A stretch of 5,696 bases of DNA, taken from the NCBI GenBank assembly GCA_020028535.1, contig JAIBHM010000120.1, forward strand, positions 1-5,696, given 5' to 3'. The position numbers and the translations under genes are program-made. The stretch is from Armatimonadota bacterium. Lineage in GTDB: Bacteria; Sysuimicrobiota; Sysuimicrobiia; Sysuimicrobiales; Kaftiobacteriaceae. The notes under the pieces were generated by a model, which had not been told where the DNA came from, ran no database searches, and was given only the letters and a program-made list of their open reading frames with translations. Shown piece after piece: positions 1 to 5,532 of this stretch; the first letter of the stretch is position 1; every line of letters starts with the position of its first letter.

Positions 1-357
1 GATGAACAGCTCCTGCTCCGTTTTCGCCGTGATCGGCTTGTAGCGCACGACGAGGGGCGACAGCATGAACGGGCGGACTTCCTTGCGGCACACCACATAA
101 GGCTTCAGGCCAAGATACGTGGCAATGGCGTGCGTGAGCGGGATGCCTTTCGTCTCCGTGGTGATGAAGATCTCGCATCCGGTCAGCTTGGGGGCGAGGA
201 TACGGGCGGCGCGGTCGATCACTTCTGTATCGCCCAGGCTGTAGTAGTAGGCGATCCACGTGTCGGGAGACACCTGGATGAGCGGCAGCGTCCGGACCGT
301 CCCTGCGATCTCCAGATCGTACGTCGGCTCTCCTTTGAATGGAAGCACGTGCGCCAT
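1..357 (-). CDS. Apt-like purine phosphoribosyltransferase (partial, 3' end off window)
   Basis: This is the first 119 codons of a leftward gene that runs off the left edge. The start is ATG at 357-355. Its protein begins MAHVLPFKGEPTYDLEIAG and carries the N-terminal half typical of a group of COG0503 (Apt-like) phosphoribosyltransferases: a 'WIAYYYSLGDTEVID' segment near residues 34-48, then 'ETKGIPLTHAIA' near residues 68-79, then 'YVVCRKEVRPFM' near residues 86-97. Family members move a ribose-5-phosphate from PRPP to a free purine base in the cytosol. The PRPP-binding loop (acidic pair followed by a TG turn) would lie beyond the edge, so substrate (adenine, hypoxanthine/guanine or xanthine) cannot be decided. 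Only a weak Shine-Dalgarno, GAGAG (366-362), precedes the start, but there is no upstream in-frame ATG close by. The gene is divergent from ade, which fits purine salvage. The family call is fairly safe; the exact enzyme is inference. Confidence 0.82.
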   Translation of the reverse strand, partial: MAHVLPFKGEPTYDLEIAGTVRTLPLIQVSPDTWIAYYYSLGDTEVIDRAARILAPKLTGCEIFITTETKGIPLTHAIATYLGLKPYVVCRKEVRPFMLSPLVVRYKPITAKTEQELFI

Positions 358-443
358 GTCGCTCTCAATTTCTTGCTGGCAGAATTGAATCCCTTCGGTA
401 TGCTCCGCAGGAACCGTCCCGCGCATCACGGAAGGACGCTCCA
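358..443. promoter_or_regulatory. Divergent intergenic spacer between PRTase and ade
   Basis: The 86 bases between the two divergent starts must hold the upstream signals of both genes unless ade is read from further left. I see AT-richer patches around 364-392 (the only ones in the spacer) and a TATGCT at 399-404 that could be a rightward -10, but no -35 at a good distance. No clear purine riboswitch, PurR-type box or inverted repeat was found by eye. The promoter assignment is therefore only positional. Confidence 0.35.
430..436 (+). promoter_or_regulatory. Shine-Dalgarno that fixes the ade start
   Basis: GGAAGGA ends 7 bases before ATG 444. It decides for this start over the in-frame ATG at 339, which lies inside the divergent phosphoribosyltransferase gene. 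Confidence 0.85.
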
Positions 444-2159
444 ATGGATCTCGCCCGCTTGATCCGGGTGGCGCGCGCCGCCGAGCCCGCGGATCTCCTC
501 CTCACCAACGCCCGGATCGTGGACGTCTACAATCAGGACATCCTCCCGGGGGGCGTCGCCGTCCTCGAGGATCGCATCGCGGCGATCGTCCCGCCCGATC
601 GCGGCGGATACGATGCCTACGACGTCATCGACCTCGGGGGCGCCTACGTGGCGCCGGGTTTCATCGACGGCCACGTCCACATCGAGAGCTCCATGGTAAC
701 GACCCCGGAGTTTGCGCGCGCGGTCGTCCCGCGCGGCACCACCGCGGTCGTGACGGATCCGCACGAGATCGCCAACGTCCTGGGCATGACCGGCATCCGC
801 TACATGCTGGAGTCGGCCAAGTACAATCCTCTGAGCGTCTTCGTCATGGCGTCCTCGTGCGTTCCGGCAGGGCCGATGGAGAGCTCGGGCGCGCAGCTCT
901 CCGCCTACGACCTGGAAAACTTGATGCAGGACAAATGGGTGCTGGGCCTGGCGGAGATGATGAACTACCCGGGGCTGCTCTCAGCCGACCCGGAGGTGTT
1001 AGACAAACTGCGCGCGGCCGGAAACCGCCCAATCGACGGCCATGCGCCCGGGGTCGTCGGGCCCGATCTTAACGCGTACGCCGCAGCCGGCATCGGCTCC
1101 GACCACGAATGCACGGGCCCTGAGGAGGCATTGGAAAAGCTCCGCCGGGGCCTGGTCATCATGATCCGTGAAGCCTCCGGGGCGAGGAACCTGGCCGCGC
1201 TGCTCCCGCTCGTCACGGTGCAGAATTCGCGGCGCTTCGTCTTCTGCACCGACGATCGCAACCCGCTCCACCTCCTCGAGGAGGGCCACATCGACAGCAT
1301 GGTACGCCAGGCGATCAGTCTCGGCCTCGACCCGCTCCTGGCGATCCAGCTGGGGACGCTGAACACCGCCGAGTACTTCGGGCTCCGCGACCGCGGCGTC
1401 ATTGCGCCGGGGAAGCGTGCCGATCTGATCGTGTTCGACGACCTGCGCGCGCCCCACCCCCGCCTGGTGTACCGTCACGGCCATGTCGTCGCCCGGGACG
1501 GGGAATTGGTCCCCTACACACGGCCTGAGAAACTCCCGACGGTCCCCGTGTCGCTGAGCGTGCCGCGGAGCAGCCTGCGCTTCGGTATCCCGGCCAAGGG
1601 AAAACGGATTCGCGTGATCCAGGTCGTGCCCGATCAGATCGTGACTGAATCCGCCGAGGCAGACGCCCTGATCGACCATGGCGAGGCGGTTGCGGATCCG
1701 CGCCGGGACCTGCTGAAACTGGCGGTAATCGAACGCCACACCGGAAGCGGGCGTGTCGGGTTGGGGTTCGTGCGCGGATTCGGGCTGCGGTTGGGCGCGC
1801 TGGCCTCCACCATCGCCCACGACGCTCACAACATCATCGTGGTCGGCGCGAACGACGACGCGATGCGCGCCGCGGTGGAAGTGATCCTCGAGATGCGCGG
1901 GGGCCTGGTCGCGGTCGCCGGCCGCGAAGTGGTCCGCCTGTCGCTCCCGATCGCTGGCCTGATGTCCGAGGAACCGATCACCCTGGTGGCAGAACGGATG
2001 CGCGAATTGCTCGGGCTGGCGAAACGGATGGGCTCCCCGCTGGGCGATCCGTTCAATACACTCTCGTTCCTGGCGTTGTCGGTTATCCCCGCCCTGAAGC
2101 TCACCGACCGCGGTCTCCTCGACGTCGCGCGGGGCGAGATCGTCCCGCTCTTTCTCTAA
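444..2159 (+). CDS. ade: Adenine deaminase
   Basis: Encodes a 571-residue adenine deaminase (EC 3.5.4.2), which hydrolyses adenine to hypoxanthine and ammonia in purine salvage. Length matches the family (about 570-600). The N-terminal part is an amidohydrolase-fold metal-dependent domain: 'GFIDGHVHIESSM' with His77 and His79, 'TDPHEIANVLG' with His107, 'GLAEMMNYPG' with Glu171, 'IDGHAPG' with His200, 'GSDHECTG' with His221, 'MIREAS' at 240-245, and 'FCTDDRNP' with Asp270/271. By family knowledge the His, Glu and Asp residues form the two-metal centre. The C-terminal adenine-deaminase domain follows, with 'ERHTGSGRVGLGFVRGFGL' and 'STIAHDAHNIIVVG' and, near the end, 'PFNTLSFLALSVIP'. I chose ATG at 444 because GGAAGGA (430-436) sits 7 bases before it; an earlier in-frame ATG at 339 would overlap the divergent gene and adds residues with no family resemblance. 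All key residues are present, so it is probably active. Its 3' end overlaps a convergent gene by 59 bases. Confidence 0.97.
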   Translation: MDLARLIRVARAAEPADLLLTNARIVDVYNQDILPGGVAVLEDRIAAIVPPDRGGYDAYDVIDLGGAYVAPGFIDGHVHIESSMVTTPEFARAVVPRGTTAVVTDPHEIANVLGMTGIRYMLESAKYNPLSVFVMASSCVPAGPMESSGAQLSAYDLENLMQDKWVLGLAEMMNYPGLLSADPEVLDKLRAAGNRPIDGHAPGVVGPDLNAYAAAGIGSDHECTGPEEALEKLRRGLVIMIREASGARNLAALLPLVTVQNSRRFVFCTDDRNPLHLLEEGHIDSMVRQAISLGLDPLLAIQLGTLNTAEYFGLRDRGVIAPGKRADLIVFDDLRAPHPRLVYRHGHVVARDGELVPYTRPEKLPTVPVSLSVPRSSLRFGIPAKGKRIRVIQVVPDQIVTESAEADALIDHGEAVADPRRDLLKLAVIERHTGSGRVGLGFVRGFGLRLGALASTIAHDAHNIIVVGANDDAMRAAVEVILEMRGGLVAVAGREVVRLSLPIAGLMSEEPITLVAERMRELLGLAKRMGSPLGDPFNTLSFLALSVIPALKLTDRGLLDVARGEIVPLFL

Positions 2160-2955
2160 GAACTCCTGCGGGAGCAGCCCGCGTCGCCGGTGCCAGCCAC
2201 GTCGTCCGCCCGACTTGGAATCGCTGCAGCCGACCCTCGTCGATCATCGTGTCGAGCGGCCCAGCGCCGAAGACGAACCACCCGCGGACTTCACGTTCCG
2301 GCGCCACGACGGCAGCGCGAATAGCGGCCTGCAGCAGGACGCGTTGGGCGCGCTCGTACTCGATTCGCGCCGCGCGCCGCGTAAAACGGCTCGAAAACGC
2401 GGAGGCGCGCCACGGGATCACGACCGCCGTGTGATACCCGCGTTCTGTGTGCATGGACCGGCTCCACACTACTAACTGCCGCATCAGGAGCAGCCTCGCA
2501 GCTCGGGCGGCACGCGGTGGTCCGGGCCAGCGGTCCATTCGCACTTCGCCTGTTCGCTCCACCCCATCAAGCAACTCTCGGGCCAGTGGCGTGAGCGTGG
2601 CGCGCGATTGCTCTTGACGGCTTGGGTCACCGGCGACGCGCTCGATGAACGGACTCAATTCCGGCGAGAACAGTGTCTCCTTCCCGCCCACAATCGGTGC
2701 GGAAGTGACCCCGTACTTCTGTATGTTGCCAAGGATCCCGTAGATGCGGAACACTTCCCGATCGGCCATCCACGACCCGCGGATCTGGCGGCCAGCGATC
2801 GCTTCAGTGAGGACGGGCAGACTGGCGCGGCCGGATTCCATCACCATACCGCGTTCTCTCACAAACACCGCGGCCGCCCGGGCATCCCGGAGCGGCCGTG
2901 AGGGGTCCAACCGGTGAAGCCGCAGCCGGAGGATCTGCAAGTCGTCGAGCGTCAT
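2101..2955 (-). CDS. Uncharacterised protein, possibly AlkZ-related winged-helix type
   Basis: A 284-codon leftward gene whose ATG (2955-2953) lies 3 bases after the TAG stop of proS (2961-2959), so translation is probably coupled and transcription shared with proS. I do not recognise it with certainty. The protein is Arg-rich and soluble, with no signal peptide or membrane segment. Visible blocks are 'LPVLTEAIAGRQIRGSWMAD' (46-65), 'GGKETLFSPELSPFIERVAG' (90-109), 'ATLTPLARELLDGVERTGEV' (119-138), 'LLLMRQLVVWSRSMHTERG' (155-173) and 'IDEGRLQRFQVGRTTWLAP' (238-256). The order of a W..D block, a 'K.TL....L..F' block, and a C-terminal short basic 'EGRL..F.VG...WL' strand pair reminds me of the AlkZ-related (winged-helix, DNA glycosylase-like) proteins, but no catalytic Gln-x-Gln motif is evident. 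The last ~27 residues (Arg/Ala/Pro-rich) are encoded opposite the end of ade and may be dispensable. That it is a real gene is likely from its position; its function is a guess. Confidence 0.72.
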   Translation of the reverse strand: MTLDDLQILRLRLHRLDPSRPLRDARAAAVFVRERGMVMESGRASLPVLTEAIAGRQIRGSWMADREVFRIYGILGNIQKYGVTSAPIVGGKETLFSPELSPFIERVAGDPSRQEQSRATLTPLARELLDGVERTGEVRMDRWPGPPRAARAARLLLMRQLVVWSRSMHTERGYHTAVVIPWRASAFSSRFTRRAARIEYERAQRVLLQAAIRAAVVAPEREVRGWFVFGAGPLDTMIDEGRLQRFQVGRTTWLAPATRAAPAGVLRERAGRSRPARRRGDRGR

Positions 2956-2958
2956 GCT

Positions 2959-4395
2959 CTAATAGGCGCGCGCGTAGTACACCCACGCCTTCGCCGGCAT
3001 GCCGCACACCACGCACTTCCCGGAGGCCTTCTCGTCAAGCGGAATGACCCGCGGTGACGCGCCCGTGCGCTCGCGAATTGTATCCTCACACGACTGCATC
3101 TCGCACCAACCCACCTTCACGAAACCCTGCACCTGTTCGATCGCACGCACCAGCTCGTCTACGGTCGCCGCCTGTGTGGTGTGGCTGTCGCGATATGCCC
3201 TTCCGCGCTCGAACAGTTCGCTTTGGATTTCGTCAAGAATCTTGCCGACCGTAACTTCGATGCCGTCGATACGGACCGTCTGCTTGGCCCCGCCTGTCCG
3301 CCGGCTCAAGACGACCTGCTTGTTTGCCACGTCCCGCGGACCGATCTCGAGCCGGACCGGCGCACCGCGCAATTCCCACTCGTTGAATTTCCAACCGGCC
3401 GTGTACGCGTCGCGATCGTCGAGTTTGACACGGAATCGCCGTCCCAAATGCTGGGCGAGCTCCTTCGCGGCCGGGAGCACCTTGGCGTCGTCCCGGCCGA
3501 GGATCGGCACGATCACCACCTCGTAGGGCGCAATGCGCGGCGGCAGGATGAGCCCCTTATCGTCTCCGTGCGCCATGATCAACGAACCGATTAGCCGCGT
3601 GGACACTGCCCACGACGTGGACCAGATGTACTTCTCCTGGTTGTCGCTGTCGAGAAACTTTACGTTGAATGCCTTCGCGAAATTCTGTCCGAGAAAGTGT
3701 GACGTACCGGCCTGGATGGCCTGGCCGTCCGGCATCAGCGCCTCGAGCGTGTACGTGTTGGCCGCGCCCGCAAAACGCTCACTCGGCGGCTTGATCCCGG
3801 CGAGCACTGGAATCGCCAGGATCTGCTCAAGAAGTTCTTGGTAGATCCCCAGGATGAGCCGGCACTCCGCATCGGCGTCCTCCATCGTGCGATGCGCGGT
3901 GTGCCCTTCATGCCAGAGGAACTCCGCGGTGCGGAGAAACAGCCGTGTGGCCTTCTCCCAGCGCACGACATTGTTCCATGCGAGCAGGAGCACCGGCAGG
4001 TCGCGGTACGACTGGATCCACTTCGCGTACATCGGCAGGATGATGGCCTCCGATGTCGGCCGTACCGCAAGCCGCTCGCTCAACTCCTCGTCGCCGCCAT
4101 GCGTCACCCACGCCACCTGCGGCGCAAATCCCTCCACGTGCTCGGCTTCCTTCTTGAGAAAGCTTTCCGGGATCAGCAGGGGGAAGTACGCGTTCATGTG
4201 GCCGGTTTCTTTGAACCGCCGGTCGAGCCAGCTCTGGATTCCTTCCCAGATCGCGTAACCGTACGGCCGGATCGCCATCGAGCCGCGCACCGGTGTATAG
4301 TCGGCAAGCTCGGCCCGCAGGGCGACCTGCGTATACCATTCGCTGAAGTTCTCCGATTTCTTCGGCAGGACCGCAGCTGTCCGCTCCTGGACCAT
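2959..4395 (-). CDS. proS: Prolyl-tRNA synthetase, short archaeal/Thermus-type
   Basis: Encodes a 478-residue class IIa prolyl-tRNA synthetase (EC 6.1.1.15), which charges tRNA-Pro with proline using ATP. Order of parts: 'FSEWYTQVALRAELADY' (17-33), motif 1 region 'PVRGSMAIRPYGYAIWE' (35-51), 'AVRPTSE' (110-116), motif 2 'VVRWEKATRLFLRTAEFLWH' (143-162) followed by 'EGHTAH', 'QAGTSHFLGQNFAKAF' (228-243), and motif 3 'HGDDKGLILPPRIAP' (276-290). Then comes an anticodon-binding domain (about 291-395), and a C-terminal domain with Cys431, Cys436, Cys461 and Cys464, the expected zinc ligands. It ends in Tyr, as these enzymes do. There is no INS editing insertion between motifs 2 and 3, so it is the ~480-residue type seen in Thermus and archaea, not the ~570-residue E. 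coli type. The start ATG 4395 is preceded by GAGGGAGAG (4409-4401) at 5 bases. It is controlled by the T-box directly upstream. Confidence 0.97.
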   Translation of the reverse strand: MVQERTAAVLPKKSENFSEWYTQVALRAELADYTPVRGSMAIRPYGYAIWEGIQSWLDRRFKETGHMNAYFPLLIPESFLKKEAEHVEGFAPQVAWVTHGGDEELSERLAVRPTSEAIILPMYAKWIQSYRDLPVLLLAWNNVVRWEKATRLFLRTAEFLWHEGHTAHRTMEDADAECRLILGIYQELLEQILAIPVLAGIKPPSERFAGAANTYTLEALMPDGQAIQAGTSHFLGQNFAKAFNVKFLDSDNQEKYIWSTSWAVSTRLIGSLIMAHGDDKGLILPPRIAPYEVVIVPILGRDDAKVLPAAKELAQHLGRRFRVKLDDRDAYTAGWKFNEWELRGAPVRLEIGPRDVANKQVVLSRRTGGAKQTVRIDGIEVTVGKILDEIQSELFERGRAYRDSHTTQAATVDELVRAIEQVQGFVKVGWCEMQSCEDTIRERTGASPRVIPLDEKASGKCVVCGMPAKAWVYYARAY

Positions 4396-4400
4396 CGTCT

Positions 4401-4409
4401 CTCTCCCTC
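4401..4409 (-). promoter_or_regulatory. Shine-Dalgarno of proS
   Basis: Read leftward, GAGGGAGAG ends 5 bases before the ATG of proS. It lies about 20 bases beyond the leader terminator, so it is free whenever transcription reads through. Confidence 0.75.
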
Positions 4410-4430
4410 GTCAGACCTCACTCTTCCCGC

Positions 4431-4467
4431 AGAAAAACAACAACCCCGTCCATAAGGGACGGGGTTG
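4431..4467 (-). terminator. Intrinsic terminator within the proS T-box leader
   Basis: Read leftward: a perfect 11-bp stem, CAACCCCGUCC (4467-4457) with GGACGGGGUUG (4451-4441), a 5-base loop, then the U-rich tract UUGUUUUUCU (4440-4431). It is the regulated terminator of the T-box and may also end transcripts coming from the thioredoxin gene upstream. Confidence 0.93.
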
Positions 4468-4588
4468 ACCCGTGGTACCACCCTCGTTCCGGCCTAGAGA
4501 CCGGCTCTCGTGCGCAGGTATCGGTGCGACCGGCCCTCTTTCGAGAGCAGCTCCGGGGTGGGGTTCCCCATCACGGCTCGATATGTGC
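4431..4588 (-). promoter_or_regulatory. T-box riboswitch upstream of proS
   Basis: Leftward leader RNA. The conserved T-box 'GAACGAGGGUGGUACCACGGG' region is at 4489-4469. The antiterminator can be drawn exactly: A2 helix AGGG (4484-4481) with CCCU (4458-4455), the seven-base bulge UGGUACC (4480-4474) whose UGGU pairs with the free ACCA end of an uncharged tRNA, and A1 helix ACGGG (4473-4469) with CCCGU (4463-4459). It shares its 3' strand with the terminator stem, so the two are exclusive. Uncharged tRNA-Pro should therefore favour read-through into proS. The upstream part is only about 100 bases, short for a canonical Stem I. A compact reading is CCG (4576-4574) with CGG (4555-4553), enclosing UGA, the hairpin UGGG-GAAC-CCCA (4570-4559) and CCC (4558-4556). 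The CCCCG run at 4558-4554 gives a proline codon in all three readings. The T-box identity is secure; the specifier loop is inference. Confidence 0.92.
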
Positions 4589-4593
4589 TGCGG

Positions 4594-4623
4594 ATTGTAA
4601 CATAGGTCGCCGAGACGAAGCAA
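4594..4623 (-). promoter_or_regulatory. Probable housekeeping promoter for the T-box/proS unit
   Basis: Read leftward: -35 TTGCTT (4623-4618), an 18-base spacer, and -10 TACAAT (4599-4594, five of six consensus bases), with TGT directly before it (4602-4600), an extended -10. Transcription would begin near 4588-4586, just ahead of the leader. The -35 abuts the stop codon of the upstream gene. Confidence 0.7.
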
Positions 4624-5043
4624 TCATCGCGGCTTCGGGGCATGCGCACCGTTGAGACTGAGCTGCGAGGCGAGTCTCTCCCAGCGTGCGACCCCGTGGT
4701 TAATGGCGACGATGCGTCCGTGCTGGCTGACGAGCACGGTCGTCGGCACCGTCATGATGCCGAAACGCTCGGCGAGTTCGGGCTGCACCGTCGCGTCAAC
4801 TTCACGCACCTCGAGCAGGTCTGGGTACCGCCGCAGCAGCTCGTCCAGGGCGGGCTTTTGCTGGGTGCGGCACGGCACACACTCAGGCGTGGAGAATGCG
4901 AGCACCAGAGGCGCCGGGTGTTCCAGACGCACCAGGTCCAGCGCGCCGTGCCGGCGGACGCGGCTCGTCCGCCATCGCAGCCCAAGCCAGATTACGGCAA
5001 CCGCCGTCACGATGACCGCAAGAATGAGGAACCGCTCAGCCAC
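4624..5043 (-). CDS. Membrane-anchored thioredoxin-fold protein
   Basis: A 139-residue protein starting with GTG (5043-5041), preceded by AGGAG (5054-5050) at 6 bases. Residues 5-22 (FLILAVIVTAVAVIWLGL) form one membrane segment, followed by a basic stretch WRTSRVRRHG. Given positive charges after the segment, the positive-inside rule would put the thioredoxin domain on the cytoplasmic side, though this is not certain. The domain (about 40-130) has 'LVLAFSTPECVPCRTQQKPA' with the redox pair Cys55-Val-Pro-Cys58 and the cis-proline loop 'GIMTVPTTVLV' with Pro100. It should catalyse dithiol-disulfide exchange; the partner is unknown. Its start lies 3 bases after the stop of the DUF4395 gene, so the two are probably translated together, a pairing I recall from other bacteria. 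It could equally be called a TlpA-like or generic thioredoxin family protein. Confidence 0.9.
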   Translation of the reverse strand: MAERFLILAVIVTAVAVIWLGLRWRTSRVRRHGALDLVRLEHPAPLVLAFSTPECVPCRTQQKPALDELLRRYPDLLEVREVDATVQPELAERFGIMTVPTTVLVSQHGRIVAINHGVARWERLASQLSLNGAHAPKPR

Positions 5044-5046
5044 CGC

Positions 5047-5487
5047 TCACTCCTGGGGCGCCGTCCGTCCGATCAGGCCGAACCGCCGCAACTGATAGTA
5101 GACGAAGCAGCCGGCGCAGAAGTCGAACACGACGTTGACCATGGCCAGCACGGCCACCAGGGCAACCAGCACCCATCCGAGCACAACGGCGCCAGACACA
5201 AGGGCGATCCACGCCAGCCCCAGGAACGTGGCCCCCACTCCCTGTGAGAAGCGATGCGGCGCCGGATCGTCGTCGAGGACATGCGGCCGAAGCCACCGTA
5301 ACGGCAACACGACACGCTGGTAGAGAATCCTGAACAATCCCCAATCGGGGCGCGCGGTGGCCACGGCAAGGATCAGTCCAAGCAGCCCCGCTACATGCGG
5401 CAAATTCGCGAAAAGCGCCGCCGTGGAAATGACGGCAATGTTCACCTGATTGAACTTGATCGCGTTGTGATCAACCTTGGAAATCAC
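5047..5487 (-). CDS. DUF4395 family integral membrane protein
   Basis: A 146-residue protein from GTG 5487; I chose this start because GGAGGT (5500-5495) lies 7 bases before it, while the in-frame ATG at 5523 has no Shine-Dalgarno and family proteins start close to the 'VDHNAIKFNQ' block, here at residues 5-14. Hallmarks of DUF4395: that block, a membrane segment around 16-43, 'RPDWGLFRILYQRVVLPL' (46-63), 'LDDDPAPHRFSQGVG' (71-85), two hydrophobic segments around 86-103 and 104-120, and the C-terminal 'NVVFDFCAGCFVYYQL' with Cys124 and Cys127. The C-x-x-C near the last membrane segment, next to a thioredoxin gene, suggests that this protein passes or receives a disulfide across or in the membrane, but no function is established that I can cite. 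It is the first clear gene of the pair. Confidence 0.88.
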   Translation of the reverse strand: MISKVDHNAIKFNQVNIAVISTAALFANLPHVAGLLGLILAVATARPDWGLFRILYQRVVLPLRWLRPHVLDDDPAPHRFSQGVGATFLGLAWIALVSGAVVLGWVLVALVAVLAMVNVVFDFCAGCFVYYQLRRFGLIGRTAPQE

Positions 5488-5494
5488 AGCTACC

Positions 5495-5500
5495 ACCTCC
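5495..5500 (-). promoter_or_regulatory. Shine-Dalgarno that sets the DUF4395 start
   Basis: Read leftward, GGAGGT is 7 bases before GTG 5487, a near-perfect ribosome site. It argues against the ATG at 5523, which would place this site inside the coding region. Confidence 0.7.
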
Positions 5501-5532
5501 GGGCGGACCGGATAGAAATCCATTACAAGCCG

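Noticed and set aside
339..443. An in-frame ATG 35 codons upstream of the chosen ade start.
   Set aside because: It would overlap the divergent phosphoribosyltransferase start, has no clear ribosome site, and the extra residues are unlike adenine deaminases; GGAAGGA at 430-436 supports 444.
999..1829. A 276-codon open frame on the minus strand inside ade.
   Set aside because: It is antisense to conserved adenine deaminase coding sequence, and its product shows no family motif; long antisense frames are common in GC-rich DNA.
2163..2174. Small hairpin CTCC-TGCG-GGAG just after the ade stop.
   Set aside because: Only 4 bp with no following T-tract, and inside the coding region of the convergent gene; not a credible terminator.
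2215..2475. Short plus-strand frames after ade that might be separate small genes.
   Set aside because: They are opposite the leftward gene coupled to proS, lack ribosome sites, and show no recognisable domain.
3838..4455. A 205-codon open frame on the plus strand opposite proS.
   Set aside because: Antisense to the catalytic part of prolyl-tRNA synthetase; low-information Arg/His/Pro-rich product, and it would run into the T-box terminator hairpin.
4541..4588. Reading the leader 5' part as a tRNA-like or other small RNA gene.
   Set aside because: No cloverleaf can be drawn, and the adjoining T-box sequence and terminator explain the region as a riboswitch.
4642..5247. A 201-codon open frame on the plus strand opposite the thioredoxin and DUF4395 genes.
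   Set aside because: It spans two recognised leftward genes and their junction, and its product is rich in His, Arg, Gln and Pro with no motif.
5488..5523. ATG 5523 as the start of the DUF4395 protein.
   Set aside because: No Shine-Dalgarno before it, while GGAGGT precedes GTG 5487 at 7 bases and gives an N-terminus closer to the family.
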